Assembly (NCBI GenBank): GCA_002633025.1
Contig: NMRB01000560.1
Coordinates: 69,876-133,875, forward strand
Reading direction: 5' to 3'
Length of the DNA stretch: 64,000 bases
Source of the DNA: Notospermus geniculatus
Lineage: Eukaryota; Nemertea; Pilidiophora; Heteronemertea; Lineidae
The notes under the pieces are model-generated. The model did not search any database and was not told where the DNA came from. It saw nothing but the letters and a program-made list of their open reading frames with translations. Every line of letters starts with the position of its first letter. The stretch's first letter is position 1. A program made the translations under genes and the position numbers. Shown one piece after another: positions 34,669-46,801 of this stretch.

Positions 34669-35187
34669 TTACGACTGGTTCGTGAGGATCGTGACGTCGT
34701 GTAGTGCACGGTCAGTGAGGCGTTTAAGTCGGGAGATGCGGGTCCATTTTTCCTGTGTGGTCAATTCATAATCATAAATGTTATTATCGTTAAAATAAAT
34801 GTCACACTGAACCAAGTCGGTCTCTCGCAGCTGCTGGGTTAAACCGGCGTGAACATGGCACAAAATATCAAACGGGAGATTTGGGGAGCGAAAGCTTTGG
34901 GGCAACTCCTTACGCCATGAAATCGTTTGAACTATTCATGGCATATTCCGATGGTTGTCACTCATGTTGAGCCAAATAAGTGTATGACTGGAATTCAAGA
35001 GGTTTTGAACTCTATGTTTCAACATCAAGTTGTTTATATCAATGTGGGGTTTCCGACTCAAACTCTCACGGCACGCGTGTGAAAAATGGACGCGTGCCTG
35101 TCCTGAGGTATCTATAAGTGAGATGACATACGGGCCAAGTTTCAAAGATGAATTTTCAGGAGGGCCCTTAAGTATCTCCATTGGCAT
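34669..35187 (-). pseudogene. Unidentified coding-like stretch with one in-frame stop
   Basis: On the - strand two open segments in the same frame (35187-34936 and 34935-34669) are separated by a single TGA, together about 172 codons. The translation is not low-complexity and has a protein-like spread of residues (for example LLNSSHTLIWLN before the stop and LTDRALHDVTILT near the end). I do not recognise a family. It may be a decayed intronless gene or a transposon fragment; it may also be chance. A TAA directly precedes the first ATG. Confidence 0.25.
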
Positions 35188-36515
35188 TTAATGGTCTTTA
35201 CCAGTTCAGCGCGGGCTTGCTTCATGGGAAACAAACATTTGAAAGTTTCATACCCATCTTGAGCCTGTAAACATAATGAAGTGAGACCATAAGCATGTCG
35301 TCTTCTTTAGGAATTGACACCTGTTGTTTGCTGTGGTCGTTAACTTTGACATTTTTCCCGATGTTTCCGAAAATGTGACCATAGTGATCGATTTCGACGG
35401 TGTTTCATGCGAAAATGGTGATAATGTTTAGTATCGGTCTGCCAGGAGTGTTGTCACCATTGCACCAGGTCAGTTTGTCGAGTAATTCCCGACTAAAAGT
35501 ACGAAGAGGCATTCTAGACCGGGGGATCTATTAGATTCTATCACACCAGCCGTACATGATATCGAAACACTCCGTGAGTTCTGTACATTCACCTGCATGT
35601 ATGGATGGTATAATTTTCCACTGTGACAAACATGTAGAAAAATACCCATATATGGGTGCGAGGGATTGCAACACCTGTAATAAACGATGATCTTTGTGTT
35701 CAAATATTCACTTTTTGCAACATTACAAAATTGCATGCATAATTAATGAACTTGTCTATATCATCCAACGCATCCTTTTCATCATGAAGTCCTAATTAGC
35801 ATAAATTTAAAATGCGAATTTCCAATTTGGCCAGTTTATCATTCCAAATTGTCTAACTCTCCAAAATATGTGGGTTACTTAACATGACTATACACCAACT
35901 CTTCCCAGGTGCCCCAAAACTCCCACAGGTGGGAAAGTAAACAAACAACTTGTTACATTCGCCACTTTCTCTCATGAGGGCGTTAACTGTAAGTTTCAAA
36001 ACAACCAGCATGTATTTTTTGTCCTATTTTCCACGAGATATAATGTCTCTCACAAAGTGACCCCTGCTGGTTGTACATTATTTACTGACCGATACGGGAC
36101 TTTCACCCGATGAGGGCGAGAGTAATCCATACCAAGTCATTTTCACCTCGTCCATTATTGAGTTGGTGAAGTTCGGAAATGTGAACAACAGTAAAGCGGG
36201 GAAGACGTAAAAATAGAGAGGTTTAGATAGAATCCAGTCGAGGATGAGGCAAACAATGAGAATGAGATGATCTCTATTTGCGAACTACGTCATCAAAATT
36301 TGTGTATTTCGTCATCATTTCATCAGAAGAACCGATGATGTTGTAATTTCCTCAACCTACTGTAACCTACTCTCAGAATGACGTCTGAAATTCTTTCTTG
36401 GTGCTATTTTCGTTTCGGGGCGGATCCAAACCTCAATGCAGAGAGCTAGAACGACTCAGCCTACATGACTTGTGTACAGTCATTTATGACCAGTTTTGCT
36501 ATTCTTAGACAGCAA

Positions 36516-36547
36516 CACTGAGATAGTACCGAGATACTATCTCAGTG
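36516..36547. repeat. Perfect 13-bp-arm hairpin in a GTAGTCTAG-rich patch
   Basis: CACTGAGATAGTA and its reverse complement TACTATCTCAGTG are separated by six bases. The following 100 bp contain imperfect repeats of AGTGTGTAGT and CTAGTGT and a second degenerate copy of the arm. Confidence 0.6.
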
Positions 36548-37679
36548 TATCTCTAGTGTGAAGTCTATAAAAGTAGTAGTGTGTAGCGTGTTAAGTCTAG
36601 TGTAGTGTGTAGTACTAGTGTGTAGTCTATCTCAATGCTATCACCGAGATATAGCAACACGGACCCATAGTTTCATAGTCTCTGGGAGACATCGGTAGCT
36701 CTGCGTCTACCTTTGTCTACTAGTTCAAAGATATCGATATATGCTACCTGTAGCATCTAATGTCCACGGTATATTTCGGCACAGAAATATTCTAGACACT
36801 CTTCAAAGTTGTACCACACTTTAGATTAGGCTGAGTGCTTTTGTTTAAAGTAGTTTCAAATCGTAAAGCAACTGTTCACATATGACAATGGGCAATTATG
36901 ATCATTTTGGAAGTCACCAAACAGAGCCAAGAAGTCGGCAGTCACGACTCAAGTGTTGACGAGGAAAATTAGCCATTGTTTGACGATGGCAGTGCTGAGA
37001 GGATTCGCGTGTCTGGCGTCCTCTGAGGATACAATTTATCAGTCATCGGAGAGACACGAGGTCCGTCCCTGACACGGCCATGTTTGTTTTGGTCTGCATA
37101 CGGTCTGTTTTTGGCTGTAGATGGGCTTTACATTGTGACAGCCGCGGACATGTTAAACTCACGGACAATGTCCTTCAGGTTGTAAGAGGTTTAAATGAGA
37201 CACGAGCCCGTTATAAGCGACTCGGGTCATATTTAGAAATCATTGAGATCTGATTCGATTGAAATTTAATCATCGGACAATATGCCTTATGTTTACACGA
37301 GCAGCCGATATGAAATTATGATTAAATTATCTTTAGATTATTATCAACAATTAACCTATCGCTAAGCTATTTCATTCATCTTTTGTGTCCGTTTTATTTA
37401 CATGAGATCCTGCGATGAGGGACGTCGGTGGTCAAGAACCCATGCAAGGAATCATCATCGGAATCCTGTTTTACGATTCGGAACAGATTCCTCGGACGCG
37501 ATACCCAAAAAGTAACGGAAGAACCGCGACCGTTAAGTTCTGGTACTGGTAATCAAAGTAACAGACGCAAAGGCGCCGAAAACCGCAACATTTTCTGACG
37601 ATATGTGGAATATTCCTTAAAATCATTCCGGCAAAGTGGGCACTGAACTCAAGCCTTTTCCGGCGATCGCATGATGAAG

Positions 37680-37741
37680 AGCGGGGTTCGAACCCGCAAC
37701 CTCAGAGGTGAACAGTGCCGATGTTTCCATTGCGCCGCTCG
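37680..37741 (-). repeat. tRNA-derived sequence (- strand)
   Basis: A strong B box GGTTCGAACC (37685-37694) closes a perfect T-arm, and an A-box-like GCGGCGCAATGG lies at tRNA-like distance. The acceptor stem does not pair, so this is a tRNA pseudogene or the head of a SINE rather than a working tRNA gene. Confidence 0.5.
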
Positions 37742-38423
37742 ATAAGTGCGTCATGACGCACGTCACGTGCACGTGACCCGATGGATGTCATGTTTCTACA
37801 AAGTTCGAAAGATAGCCTACTGTCAACACCAAGGGAAATCAACAAAAAGAAAATATACTGTAGCAAAATGTGAAAAATGTAAAATAGGCGGTGGTGAGAT
37901 GTGACCAAAACAACTCCCATCTGCTCACGGACACTTCAAGAAAGAAATATCAATCAAATATTCAAGTGATGATTTCTTGGAATGGAGGAAACACGGACAG
38001 ACGATAAAACTAGTGATTTACTGTCACAAGCCGGCAAAAATCAATTATAAACTGGTCAAATTGACGTCAAAATAAACGAGCAGCATGATTCTGTTGCCTT
38101 TTCACGTGGACATTTACATTTGTCCTCAGCAAAATGAATCTTTTCTGATGAATAGATGGGCGTCGGTTTGTCAGGTTCCTCACCAAATGCCCGGTGCCTT
38201 GTCACAGACCACGATCCATCACGCGGTTCACTTATGGTCTGCAGACTAGCGCTTTGGACATCCGCCCCGAGGCCCATCGCTAGTCTGGACATCTCATGAT
38301 TTAATAACGGTGATCTTTCTGATTGATGACCGCCTCAAAACAATTCGGACGTGTCCGACCAAACGTTGCTGTCTTCAAAAAAGTTATAAATCATCGCTTA
38401 AACATTCTTTCTGTCGTTTTTCT

Positions 38424-39644
38424 CACAGGGACTTGAGGCATGCATTGCAGGGGTGGTGGGCGTGTTACAGAGGTCCAATAACACACCCCCGAGTAATGCC
38501 CCGGTATACTAACGTATACCCAGTAGAAAATAACAAGGGATACAACTTCAAACAAGACCCCATTCGGACATTTTCACTTCAACGATCTGCCGAGAAGCCA
38601 AATCTCAACCAAATTTCACAAACAAGGTACCGTTTTGAAGCTGAGAATGTATAGATTCAAAATAAACCGAAATCTATCTCAAATCTTGATGTTGTACATT
38701 GATTTGGGCACTCGAAAGTGCTAAAACCCCCCGATTTTTCCCACTGCGAATGATTTCGGCCCAGGAAATCAGGCCCCGACGATCCACAAAAGTGAAGAGA
38801 TCTCCACAACCACCCGGCCGATTGGGATGAAACGCATATCAATTTCAACAGAAGAAAGATTCAAAACTAACTTACCATCACTTGAGGGAATTTAATCCTA
38901 ATCCAACTGTGTTTTTGACAACTTTTCAACGAAGAGTCCGGCCAAAATGGTCAAGAAATCATTAACTGGCTGATCACGCCGGACTCAATACGATCTCGCT
39001 GCTGATTGGTCTAAAAGAATTTGAAAAATTATAATTATATTTTCGGGTATTTTTCGACCAATCAGCAGCGAGATTGCTTGCGAGTGCGCAGAGTCGTCCA
39101 GCTGATGATGTTGACATGATCTTTTGGTCGACTTTTCGTTGAAAAGTTGTCAAAAACACAGTTGGATTAGGATTAAATTCCCTCAAGTGATGGTAAGTTA
39201 GTTTTGAATCTTTCTTCTGTTGAAATTGATATGCGTTTCATCCCAATCGGCCGGGTGGTTGTGGAGATCTCTTCACTTTTGTGGATCGTCGGGGCCTGAT
39301 TTCCTGGGCCGAAATCATTCGCAGTGGGAAAAATCGGGGGGTTTTAGCACTTTCGAGTGCCCAAATCAATGTACAACATCAAGATTTGAGATAGATTTCG
39401 GTTTATTTTGAATCTATACATTCTCAGCTTCAAAACGGTACCTTGTTTGTGAAATTTGGTTGAGATTTGGCTTCTCGGCAGATCGTTGAAGTGAAAATGT
39501 CCGAATGGGGTCTTGTTTGAAGTTGTATCCCTTGTTATTTTCTACTGGGTATACGTTAGTATACCGGGGCATTACTCGGGGGTGTGTTATTGGACCTCTG
39601 TAACACGCCCACCACCCCTGCAATGCATGCCTCAAGTCCCTGTG
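38424..39644. mobile_element. 1.22-kb foldback DNA element with 8-bp target-site duplication
   Basis: Position 38424+k pairs with 39644-k without indels for about 510 bp: open frames at 38657-38848 (-) and 39220-39411 (+) translate identically. The centre near 39034 is AT-rich, flanked by a second inner pair (CTCGCTGCTGATTGGTC and complement), with diverged sequence between. Termini are CACAGGGACTTGAGG and the inverse. Both sides are flanked by the direct repeat GTTTTTCT (38416-38423 and 39645-39652). An 8-bp duplication with a CACAG terminus fits the P superfamily pattern (CANRG) better than hAT (YARNG). No transposase is encoded. Open frames inside are mirror artefacts. Confidence 0.9.
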
Positions 39645-40380
39645 GTTTTTCTCGCATTGTCACGTCCGATGAAGACTGGCCGTTGTCAGAGAGACGGACA
39701 GCGCTTTCATGGCGTCCCTTTTGACCACTCATATAAATTTATTTCGTATCTTTCATATATAGCTTGAAAATTTGAGTTTGCACTTTTCGGTTTGTCAAAA
39801 CGACAGCGCTGACCACTCAGTAATCTCTTGCTTCACTCCACTCAATTCCTGCTCTCTTTTTGAACAACAATTTTACAGTCATTTCGCCTACCAATAAAAG
39901 AATATCCGAGGTTGCGATGCCTGTTGATTTTCATTGCAGTTATCATGGAGGGCTAATAAGCTATCTTATACCTCCACGCAATGATCTTATCTCCCATGGT
40001 GACTGGTCAGAAGACGACCCCTTTTCGGCCATGAAAACTGGACAATACGTGGACATGATTTAACGACGGGCCTCTCAAAGAACTCTACCACTCGTCGCCA
40101 GGTGAATTGGCCGATATTTCAATGGTTATCTGGACAGAGCTTCAATTCCTTTAGAAGTTGTCCTGATCTAATCTTTTCTTCACTGCGAGTGCCATAATCT
40201 ATTAGAGTTCACCCATTATGAATGAAACACCAAGTGTCAGATTGCTGATGATTTTAGAATGGCTGATCTTACCGACCCTTGAAATAAAAGAATTTCAATA
40301 GGTGTAACTGTTCGCTACATGTCAGGTTTGAAAGAAATATTCAGAATCCCGCTGCACTGAACCACTTGCAGCAGCTGCTA

Positions 40381-40470
40381 TGGCACAGCTCATCGTGGTT
40401 GGCTCGTTGGTCTCTGAGAGTAAAGCAACGTAGAGAGCGGTCAGCACTTGGATGGGTGACCGTTTTTATA
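40381..40470 (+). repeat. 5S rRNA-derived SINE head
   Basis: The + strand contains GTCAGCACTTGGATGGGTGA followed by CCG, which matches the C-box end of the 5S rRNA promoter region, preceded by GTCTCTGAGAGTAAAGCAACG, which resembles the 5S A-box segment (CTCGGAAGCTAAGCAGGG). Divergence is too high for a functional 5S gene. 5S-promoter SINEs (SINE3 class) have this layout. The element probably extends rightward, but I cannot define its 3' end. Confidence 0.65.
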
Positions 40471-41477
40471 CGCATCCACACCGTTCTGGTTATTTCTGCA
40501 TTGATTTCCTTCATTTTCTGTAGAACTTTCAGTTCTGATAAATTCATTCACATTTCCAAACTTAGATTGAAGAAGTCAGCCAAACTCAGTTATCGACGAC
40601 CCATGCAAGTAAAGAATCCGCTTTTTAGCAAAAACTGACCGCCGCTAACCTCCGAACGACTTCACTCCGAACAAGCGGCTGAAATTGTTCCTGCAAAATT
40701 TGACACCGAATTTTGAAATTAGTTCCACGCCTCTGAATAAAGTGACAATGACATTCTGAATCCGGCCACTAAGTCTGTTAAAATGGCGATATTTAGAGAC
40801 AAAGTGGGCCTTTCATCCACTCAGAAATATCCCCTAATCTTCTCTGCTCTAACCCGAGCGCTGGCGTCCCTTACCCAGGAGCCTGCCCCCTGGCTACAGG
40901 GGTATTCATTCTCCCCAGAGGAAAATACAAGACAATTTTCTCAACTGTGAGCAAACTTCTGGGGGTATTGTTTCTTAACTCGAGGCGTCAGGGCAATCAG
41001 CATCAGTTTCATGTCCTAATTACACTAAAACGAGCGGTTAGAGGCGACAGGAACACGTGGTCTTGGTACCCTTCATGTGACACGACATCTGACACACCAC
41101 GGCAGATGAAAACATTAACCTGAGTCTAGGAACAAGAATGCACGTCAAGGGAACACGAAGGACACAAAAGAAAAGGGTTGAAAACGTCTGAAACCTGTTC
41201 ACCGCGAACCCCTTTGATTTTTTCACCGCCTGAGGGGTTCTGTTCGGGAAATTTGAGACCCTGGATGGATTTTACGTGCGCTGACAGGCAATGAACCTGT
41301 GAGGTGCAAAGTTCACTCCAGACAAACTCACAGGGGTTCCAAAACACTCATAACATTCTGCTTATCTTGGTCATTACATATTACATCTGAAAGAGACGTG
41401 TAAGTCCTTCCATAATCAGTCCTTGCTCCTACAAGTTGCGTTCATGTTATTGGGTAATTCTATTACCCCATTGTTTC

Positions 41478-41548
41478 CCTCCGAGAATCGATCCCGCTCA
41501 CCCAGGAGTGAAAGTTAAATGCCGTGCACTAACCACTATGTCGGCCTG
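41478..41548 (-). repeat. tRNA-derived SINE head (- strand)
   Basis: On the - strand a TAGTGGTTAGTGC A box (41526-41538) and a GGGATCGATTCTC B box (41483-41495) sit at tRNA spacing. This is typical of a tRNA-derived SINE; flanking stems do not close. Confidence 0.6.
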
Positions 41549-44500
41549 GCATTCTTGTTAAAAAACAGCCGTATTTGACCCTGCGGCGGGCAGATGCCGT
41601 CCTGAAACCCTCTACCCAAATCACCAAGCCTTTCAGCATCGCCTTCACTTCAACTTCTCAAATTTACTGGAAAGTTTTATGCTCCTGGGCAGACCCAAGG
41701 CATTGATTTTTTTTAAAAACTTTAACAAATTTGATAATTAATCCGGTCAGTGTTACATGCACGCGTTATAAAAGCTTGATGATTATTTAGAGCTAATGTG
41801 TGAAATGTCTGAGATCTGAACAGTCCGATAACGCAGGACTGTCCGGATGGTCATTTCTGGTGTACAGTTCCACATGCGCTAGTTTTTGATGAATGTCACC
41901 AGCGCCATCTGCGCCGTATAGTCCTGTCCTTGAAGAAACCCTGGGGAGAATATTCTTCACCACTTTTATGATTCATTTGAAGACCAAAGAGGGCCGAAAG
42001 GGTATCTCCACGGTAAAAGGCAAGGTTTGTATTCCGATCATGATCGGATACCGGCGATGTAACAGGTGATTTAGTCCCTTGTGGGACACAGTCCGCTTGT
42101 ATTGACGAGATATCAGCAACAGTGGGTCATAATTTTGTTGTTAAATATTCATCCTTGAATTTTACGTGAGTCTTCTGCAAATAACCACTTGAATCAAATT
42201 AACCGTAAGACTCACAGCAGGTAGGATGGCACCCATCTTTCACATGTCAACTCGCCCTCCTTGGTTTAGGGGAGGGCGTTGCTGTGTTGATGCCTATCAC
42301 GAGCGCCCCAACGCCCCCTGCTGGGCGCTCACAGCGGGGCTGCCGATTTCAGCAGCTTTTAACAAATCGAATTACTCGAAACCGTATCGCCACATCACGG
42401 AGGACTCCGAGACGTAACCCGTGGAGGCTCGAGAGCGTTCAGTCCTCGCCACCGGCGCATGTCACCCTTTGTCAACATCGATGAAGGGACCAAAACCCTT
42501 TTTGTGATTTCGTGTTAAACTGCGTCGAACTTGGAAACAAATCTGATTTATATTTCCTGATAATTCAGGGGCAGCGTCGTCGGTGAATTGACGTAGGGTC
42601 GGTATACTAAGCCAATTTGGCGAGCTGCTGGGGTGGTTACGGTACCTGGTTCCGGAACACGACCCGCCGAGCAGACGTCGTGTGTCGTCTGCTACACAGG
42701 GTGCCATCTTCAATCGTCATCGCAAGGCCGTGGTTTTGGGGCGTCCTTTCAGGCAATTGAGATTTGAATGGTGATTTTATTGAATTGTTATTTGATTTTT
42801 TCATTTTATTCTGTCGTCAAGGCCACCGCTGATGTCAGGGTTGCAAAGATGAGGAGTTTGTCCTGACTGCGCATTCTGAACCATCGGATCCACACATTGC
42901 TTCACAGTGGATAAAGATTAGGTCCAATGTCAGCTTATTCTCAGCGTATTACATACGTACCTTCACCCAGTTACGTAATACTAAATAGGCCTACCATTCA
43001 GCACAGATCTGGCTACTCTGACTAGGCCATTACGTATGACCAAAAGGTTGAGGAATTTGTGAAGTTCGGAGCTCCCCCNATGGGGCCGAGGGAGGACAAG
43101 CCAAGCAAGCGATGAAACAAAGCACAAGAATCCAACAACATTAATCAATTGTCACTTAAAATGTCGCCGAGTGAACCTATGGACACAACAAGAACTGATT
43201 GAAGAGCAGCCGTCTCGAGTCGCCGAATGACACCAGCCGATACTGAACGATTTGTAAGAACTTTATTGAAATACGATACGTGAAACTGTGCGAGATTTAT
43301 TAAAATGTAAAGAACATTCAATTTTATCAATCAAAGATCCAAATGGGTGCAGCTGGTTGTCGAATGATGTGATTATATAACAAGAACCAGGTCCTTTATG
43401 AGCCTTTCCGCAAATTGTCCCTGATTGAGGGGTTGTATTGGAACGTGCGCTGAAATATTAAGGGACTTCGAGAAAGACAGAAAATTTGATAAAAGGAGGA
43501 GAAATTTGATCTGATTTCTGACGCATTACGCTGTGATACCGGATACCCTGACAACGGAATTTGAACATTTTATGCAAAAATATTAAAATTGGTTTATTCG
43601 TTATTATGTAATAGACAAAGGTCCGGTAGACCCTCTGGTTCTGCAGCAGCAAGAGACCCTTCACGGATGTGACTTGATCTCCCCCCAGAAATTAGCTCCA
43701 GGGTTTGGGTTTAATTGATTGAATCCTGGATATCTGTAAAACGGTAAAATAACAATCGGACCACGGAAAAGAACCTGTGATACCCTTTAAGGCGTGATGC
43801 TCGCGCTAGGGTTCTCCTTGGGGCCCTTTTTATATAGCTAGTAATCCAATGAAGGCATGCGGCCCTCAGAAAGGGATGTTGCTGTCGAGGGTAGGAATTG
43901 CACACTCCGCCAAGCTACTTCTTGAGCCCCCTGCGGAGTCTGATAAAGCTGGACCCCCATCAACCTTTCAGGGGGTATTTTATTGGAAAATGTAATCAAA
44001 TATCATAAGGGTCTAGATACGAGGAGTCAACGTCCCCTCGTCTCCTCATTTATCATGAAATATTCAAATGAGCTCTTCGATTCGTCACTATATGTTGTGT
44101 GCAATCAACAACTATTCGCGTTTTGTAACAAGGCCATGTCATGCGTCATCACAGCCAAAAGGAAAAGGGCTAGACCCTGGGGGTATATTGTTGTGGCGAC
44201 TTGACAAAGAAGGGGCAAAGAGTTAGGGTCACAAAGGCCAGACGAAGTAGGGCGCACCACGACGCCTGTCCCTTCTTCATCATAACATCATAAAGTGTCG
44301 GCGACGACACGGATTGAATAGAAGACACGGTAATTACCTAATGCATTAGGAATGCCCTGACAATGCAACAGGAGTCGTGGGCTCCCTTAGAAATCTTCAT
44401 CCGTTATTTCTAAGTATCCTGCTTTATGGTTTAAAGACACTACGAGGTCAAAATGAGATGTAAGGATGCCACAAAAGGCGACGATAAACAGCTTAAAAGG

Positions 44501-45001
44501 TCAGGGACACTGGATAAAATAGGTTTTGTCCCGGGTGTGTTCTTCATCCGAGTTGAGATGATTAACACCTCCGAACTGAGAAACGGAGAAATTCAATTCT
44601 TCCCAGGTTTCTAGGGGTGTTAAGGAATGGTTCCTTTGTCACAGAAGATGTTTTGAAATTTTTGTCTATTTCTGCTACAAAGGTTTAATTTTCACACCCC
44701 AAAACGGTTCTTTATTAAAACGTATAATTTCGGCTTCGGACAAGACGGGAAACTATCATTGACCTTGTCGGAAAACCTCAACTCGAAAAGACTCCTGCAT
44801 CTTACAAATCTCATCCGATTGTATTGGTTGAGTTTTTAATTCAACAAGATAAATATTCAGGGCATTCTCAAAGGATTTATGCTCCTCTAATTTGAAGTCT
44901 TCGTTTCGTTTGAATCGCACAGATTTGGTTGTTTGGGTCCCAGATCCAAGTGAAGTTCACATGGGAAAGAAGACATTGAATACGTTAGCTAAATCGCACA
45001 G

Positions 45002-45063
45002 TCCGAGGTGGTCTAGTGCTCGGGTCTCTAGCTAGCGTTCATGAGGTACCAGGTTAGAATATA
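45002..45063 (+). repeat. Degenerate tRNA-derived SINE head
   Basis: TGGTCTAGTGC (45009-45019) matches the A box. The B box position holds a degraded CAGGTTAGAAT. A relic of a SINE similar to the one at 52617. Confidence 0.4.
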
Positions 45064-46650
45064 TGGTCAGACAATCGTAGACAAAACATATTGACATTGG
45101 CCAAAATAGCAAGAGGCAAATCCACAAGCCACCCCAGATCTCCGTTTTGTGGGACTATATTTTAACTGACATATGTTAAAATCATTGAAAAAATCTTCCT
45201 GGTGCGCGCTTAAATCTATCATCAGGTGTCTGTTAATATCACTAATTAGACGTCATTACCTCCCCTTTGTGTGAGGTGCGGGTAAAGGTACTTTTAACTT
45301 AATCATTATCTGTCACTCTGACCTTGCTCGCCAGAGTTCCCAACAAGGATGGCATTTTCGCCCCTCCTTTGATGGAGAACGTCATTTTGTTTGTGCACGT
45401 GACCAATCCGGGCGCCATAACGTCAAGCCACCTGAGATCATCCATCTTACCAGTTATAACTGACAAATCTGGTGTCAAACTAAAACCTGGGTGTACCACT
45501 AGCGATAATGGGGTTGATCTTCTCCCCAACACGATGCTGGAAACGCCTTTCAACAATGAAAATTGGGAATGATGGCGTCATCAGCACCCGCATCACCAGC
45601 CCTCTCCAATAAGACACAGGCTCATCAATAGTCACTATATTCCTATTCATCAATCTCTTTAAAGTATTAATTAAACACCGTTTTATCCCTGTTCAGATAT
45701 TCCCGGTGTTTTTGCTCGGTGTTGTTCACCGGTGGCTTCCCGTGAGGACCTGTGGAGACAGCCAGTGGCGACCACCGCGCACCGAGTCCACGCAACCGCT
45801 GAGAACGTCCCCAAAACAATCCCCTCGCCTCGGCGCAGATTTTAACGCGCGTTCATTCAAAGACTTCAATTTGTATTGTCCCGTTTAATTCTCAGTTTAA
45901 TTATACCTCCCGTAACTAAACTCCCATTGAGTTTTTGAGAGGAAATAACAGAAAGCATTATGCCTTGTCTCCATTAGAAACTTTGTTTTCCAGCGGAGTC
46001 TCGGATATCAAGAATTATGCGACGAATTATTACAACTCGAAATGGTCGGCGGCAATTTTTCAATTTTTATTCGGAGCTATTAAAATTGTAGCCTTGGGCT
46101 AGTTTTCTTCGTCTTTGAAACTCTCCAGTTGGTTTTTATCTTTCATTAGGCATGCTGGGACGGCAACAGATAATACAATTCCACCTGATGCCCTAAATAT
46201 GGCCGATCGTCAGAATTAGTCTGTCCGTGTAATTTCACGAGGGATAAATAAGTGGAGTTTATTTTATTTATTCAATAAAACTCTCCGCGGCGCCGTCTTC
46301 TCGCCGTGCCGTCTTTGTTGATTCGGTCAGATAAATCTCCTCGCGGCCTTCGGATTCGTTGCCACCCAGGATACGACTTGTAATCTTAAATTTACCACTT
46401 AAAGTGAACAAGGAGTTTGGAGACCTTCCTCCTGGCGAAGGGGTCTCAATTGCATGAATTGGGAAATTAATTTTAAAGTATACCGCAAATTTCTTAATCA
46501 CAAGGTGATTTATTTGGCGACGGGTTGGACGAAATGAGACGGAATGCCGTTTACATATCGCGTCGTCAATGACTTCGGCTAATTTACTGTCATGGTTTGA
46601 AGCGCCCTATGTACAAAATTCTTGCAATACGTTTGTGAAAATGAAGAGCT

Positions 46651-46801
46651 TAGGGAGGTTTAGAAATCTAACGATAGACGTAAACGTTACGACGTTATTT
46701 TTCATACAACGCATTAACCAGATTTTATATCTTGCATTTTCGTACAAAAATAACGTTGTCGTTAACGTTAACGTTTATCGTTTGATTTCTAAACCACCCT
46801 A
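46651..46801. mobile_element. MITE family copy 2 (AACGTT-rich arms), inverted relative to copy 1
   Basis: Same TAGGGAGGTTTAGAAATC terminus and AACGTT-rich arms as 28291-28441, but the loop reads TTAACCAGATTTTATATCTTGC, the reverse complement of the loop of copy 1. Ends in GATTTCTAAACCACCCTA. Confidence 0.85.

Noticed and set aside
37680-37741. Functional tRNA gene
   Set aside because: The T-arm and B box are perfect but the acceptor stem does not pair.
38310-38848. 114- and 63-codon frames that recur at 39220-39635
   Set aside because: Both are mirror copies created by the foldback element, not duplicated genes.
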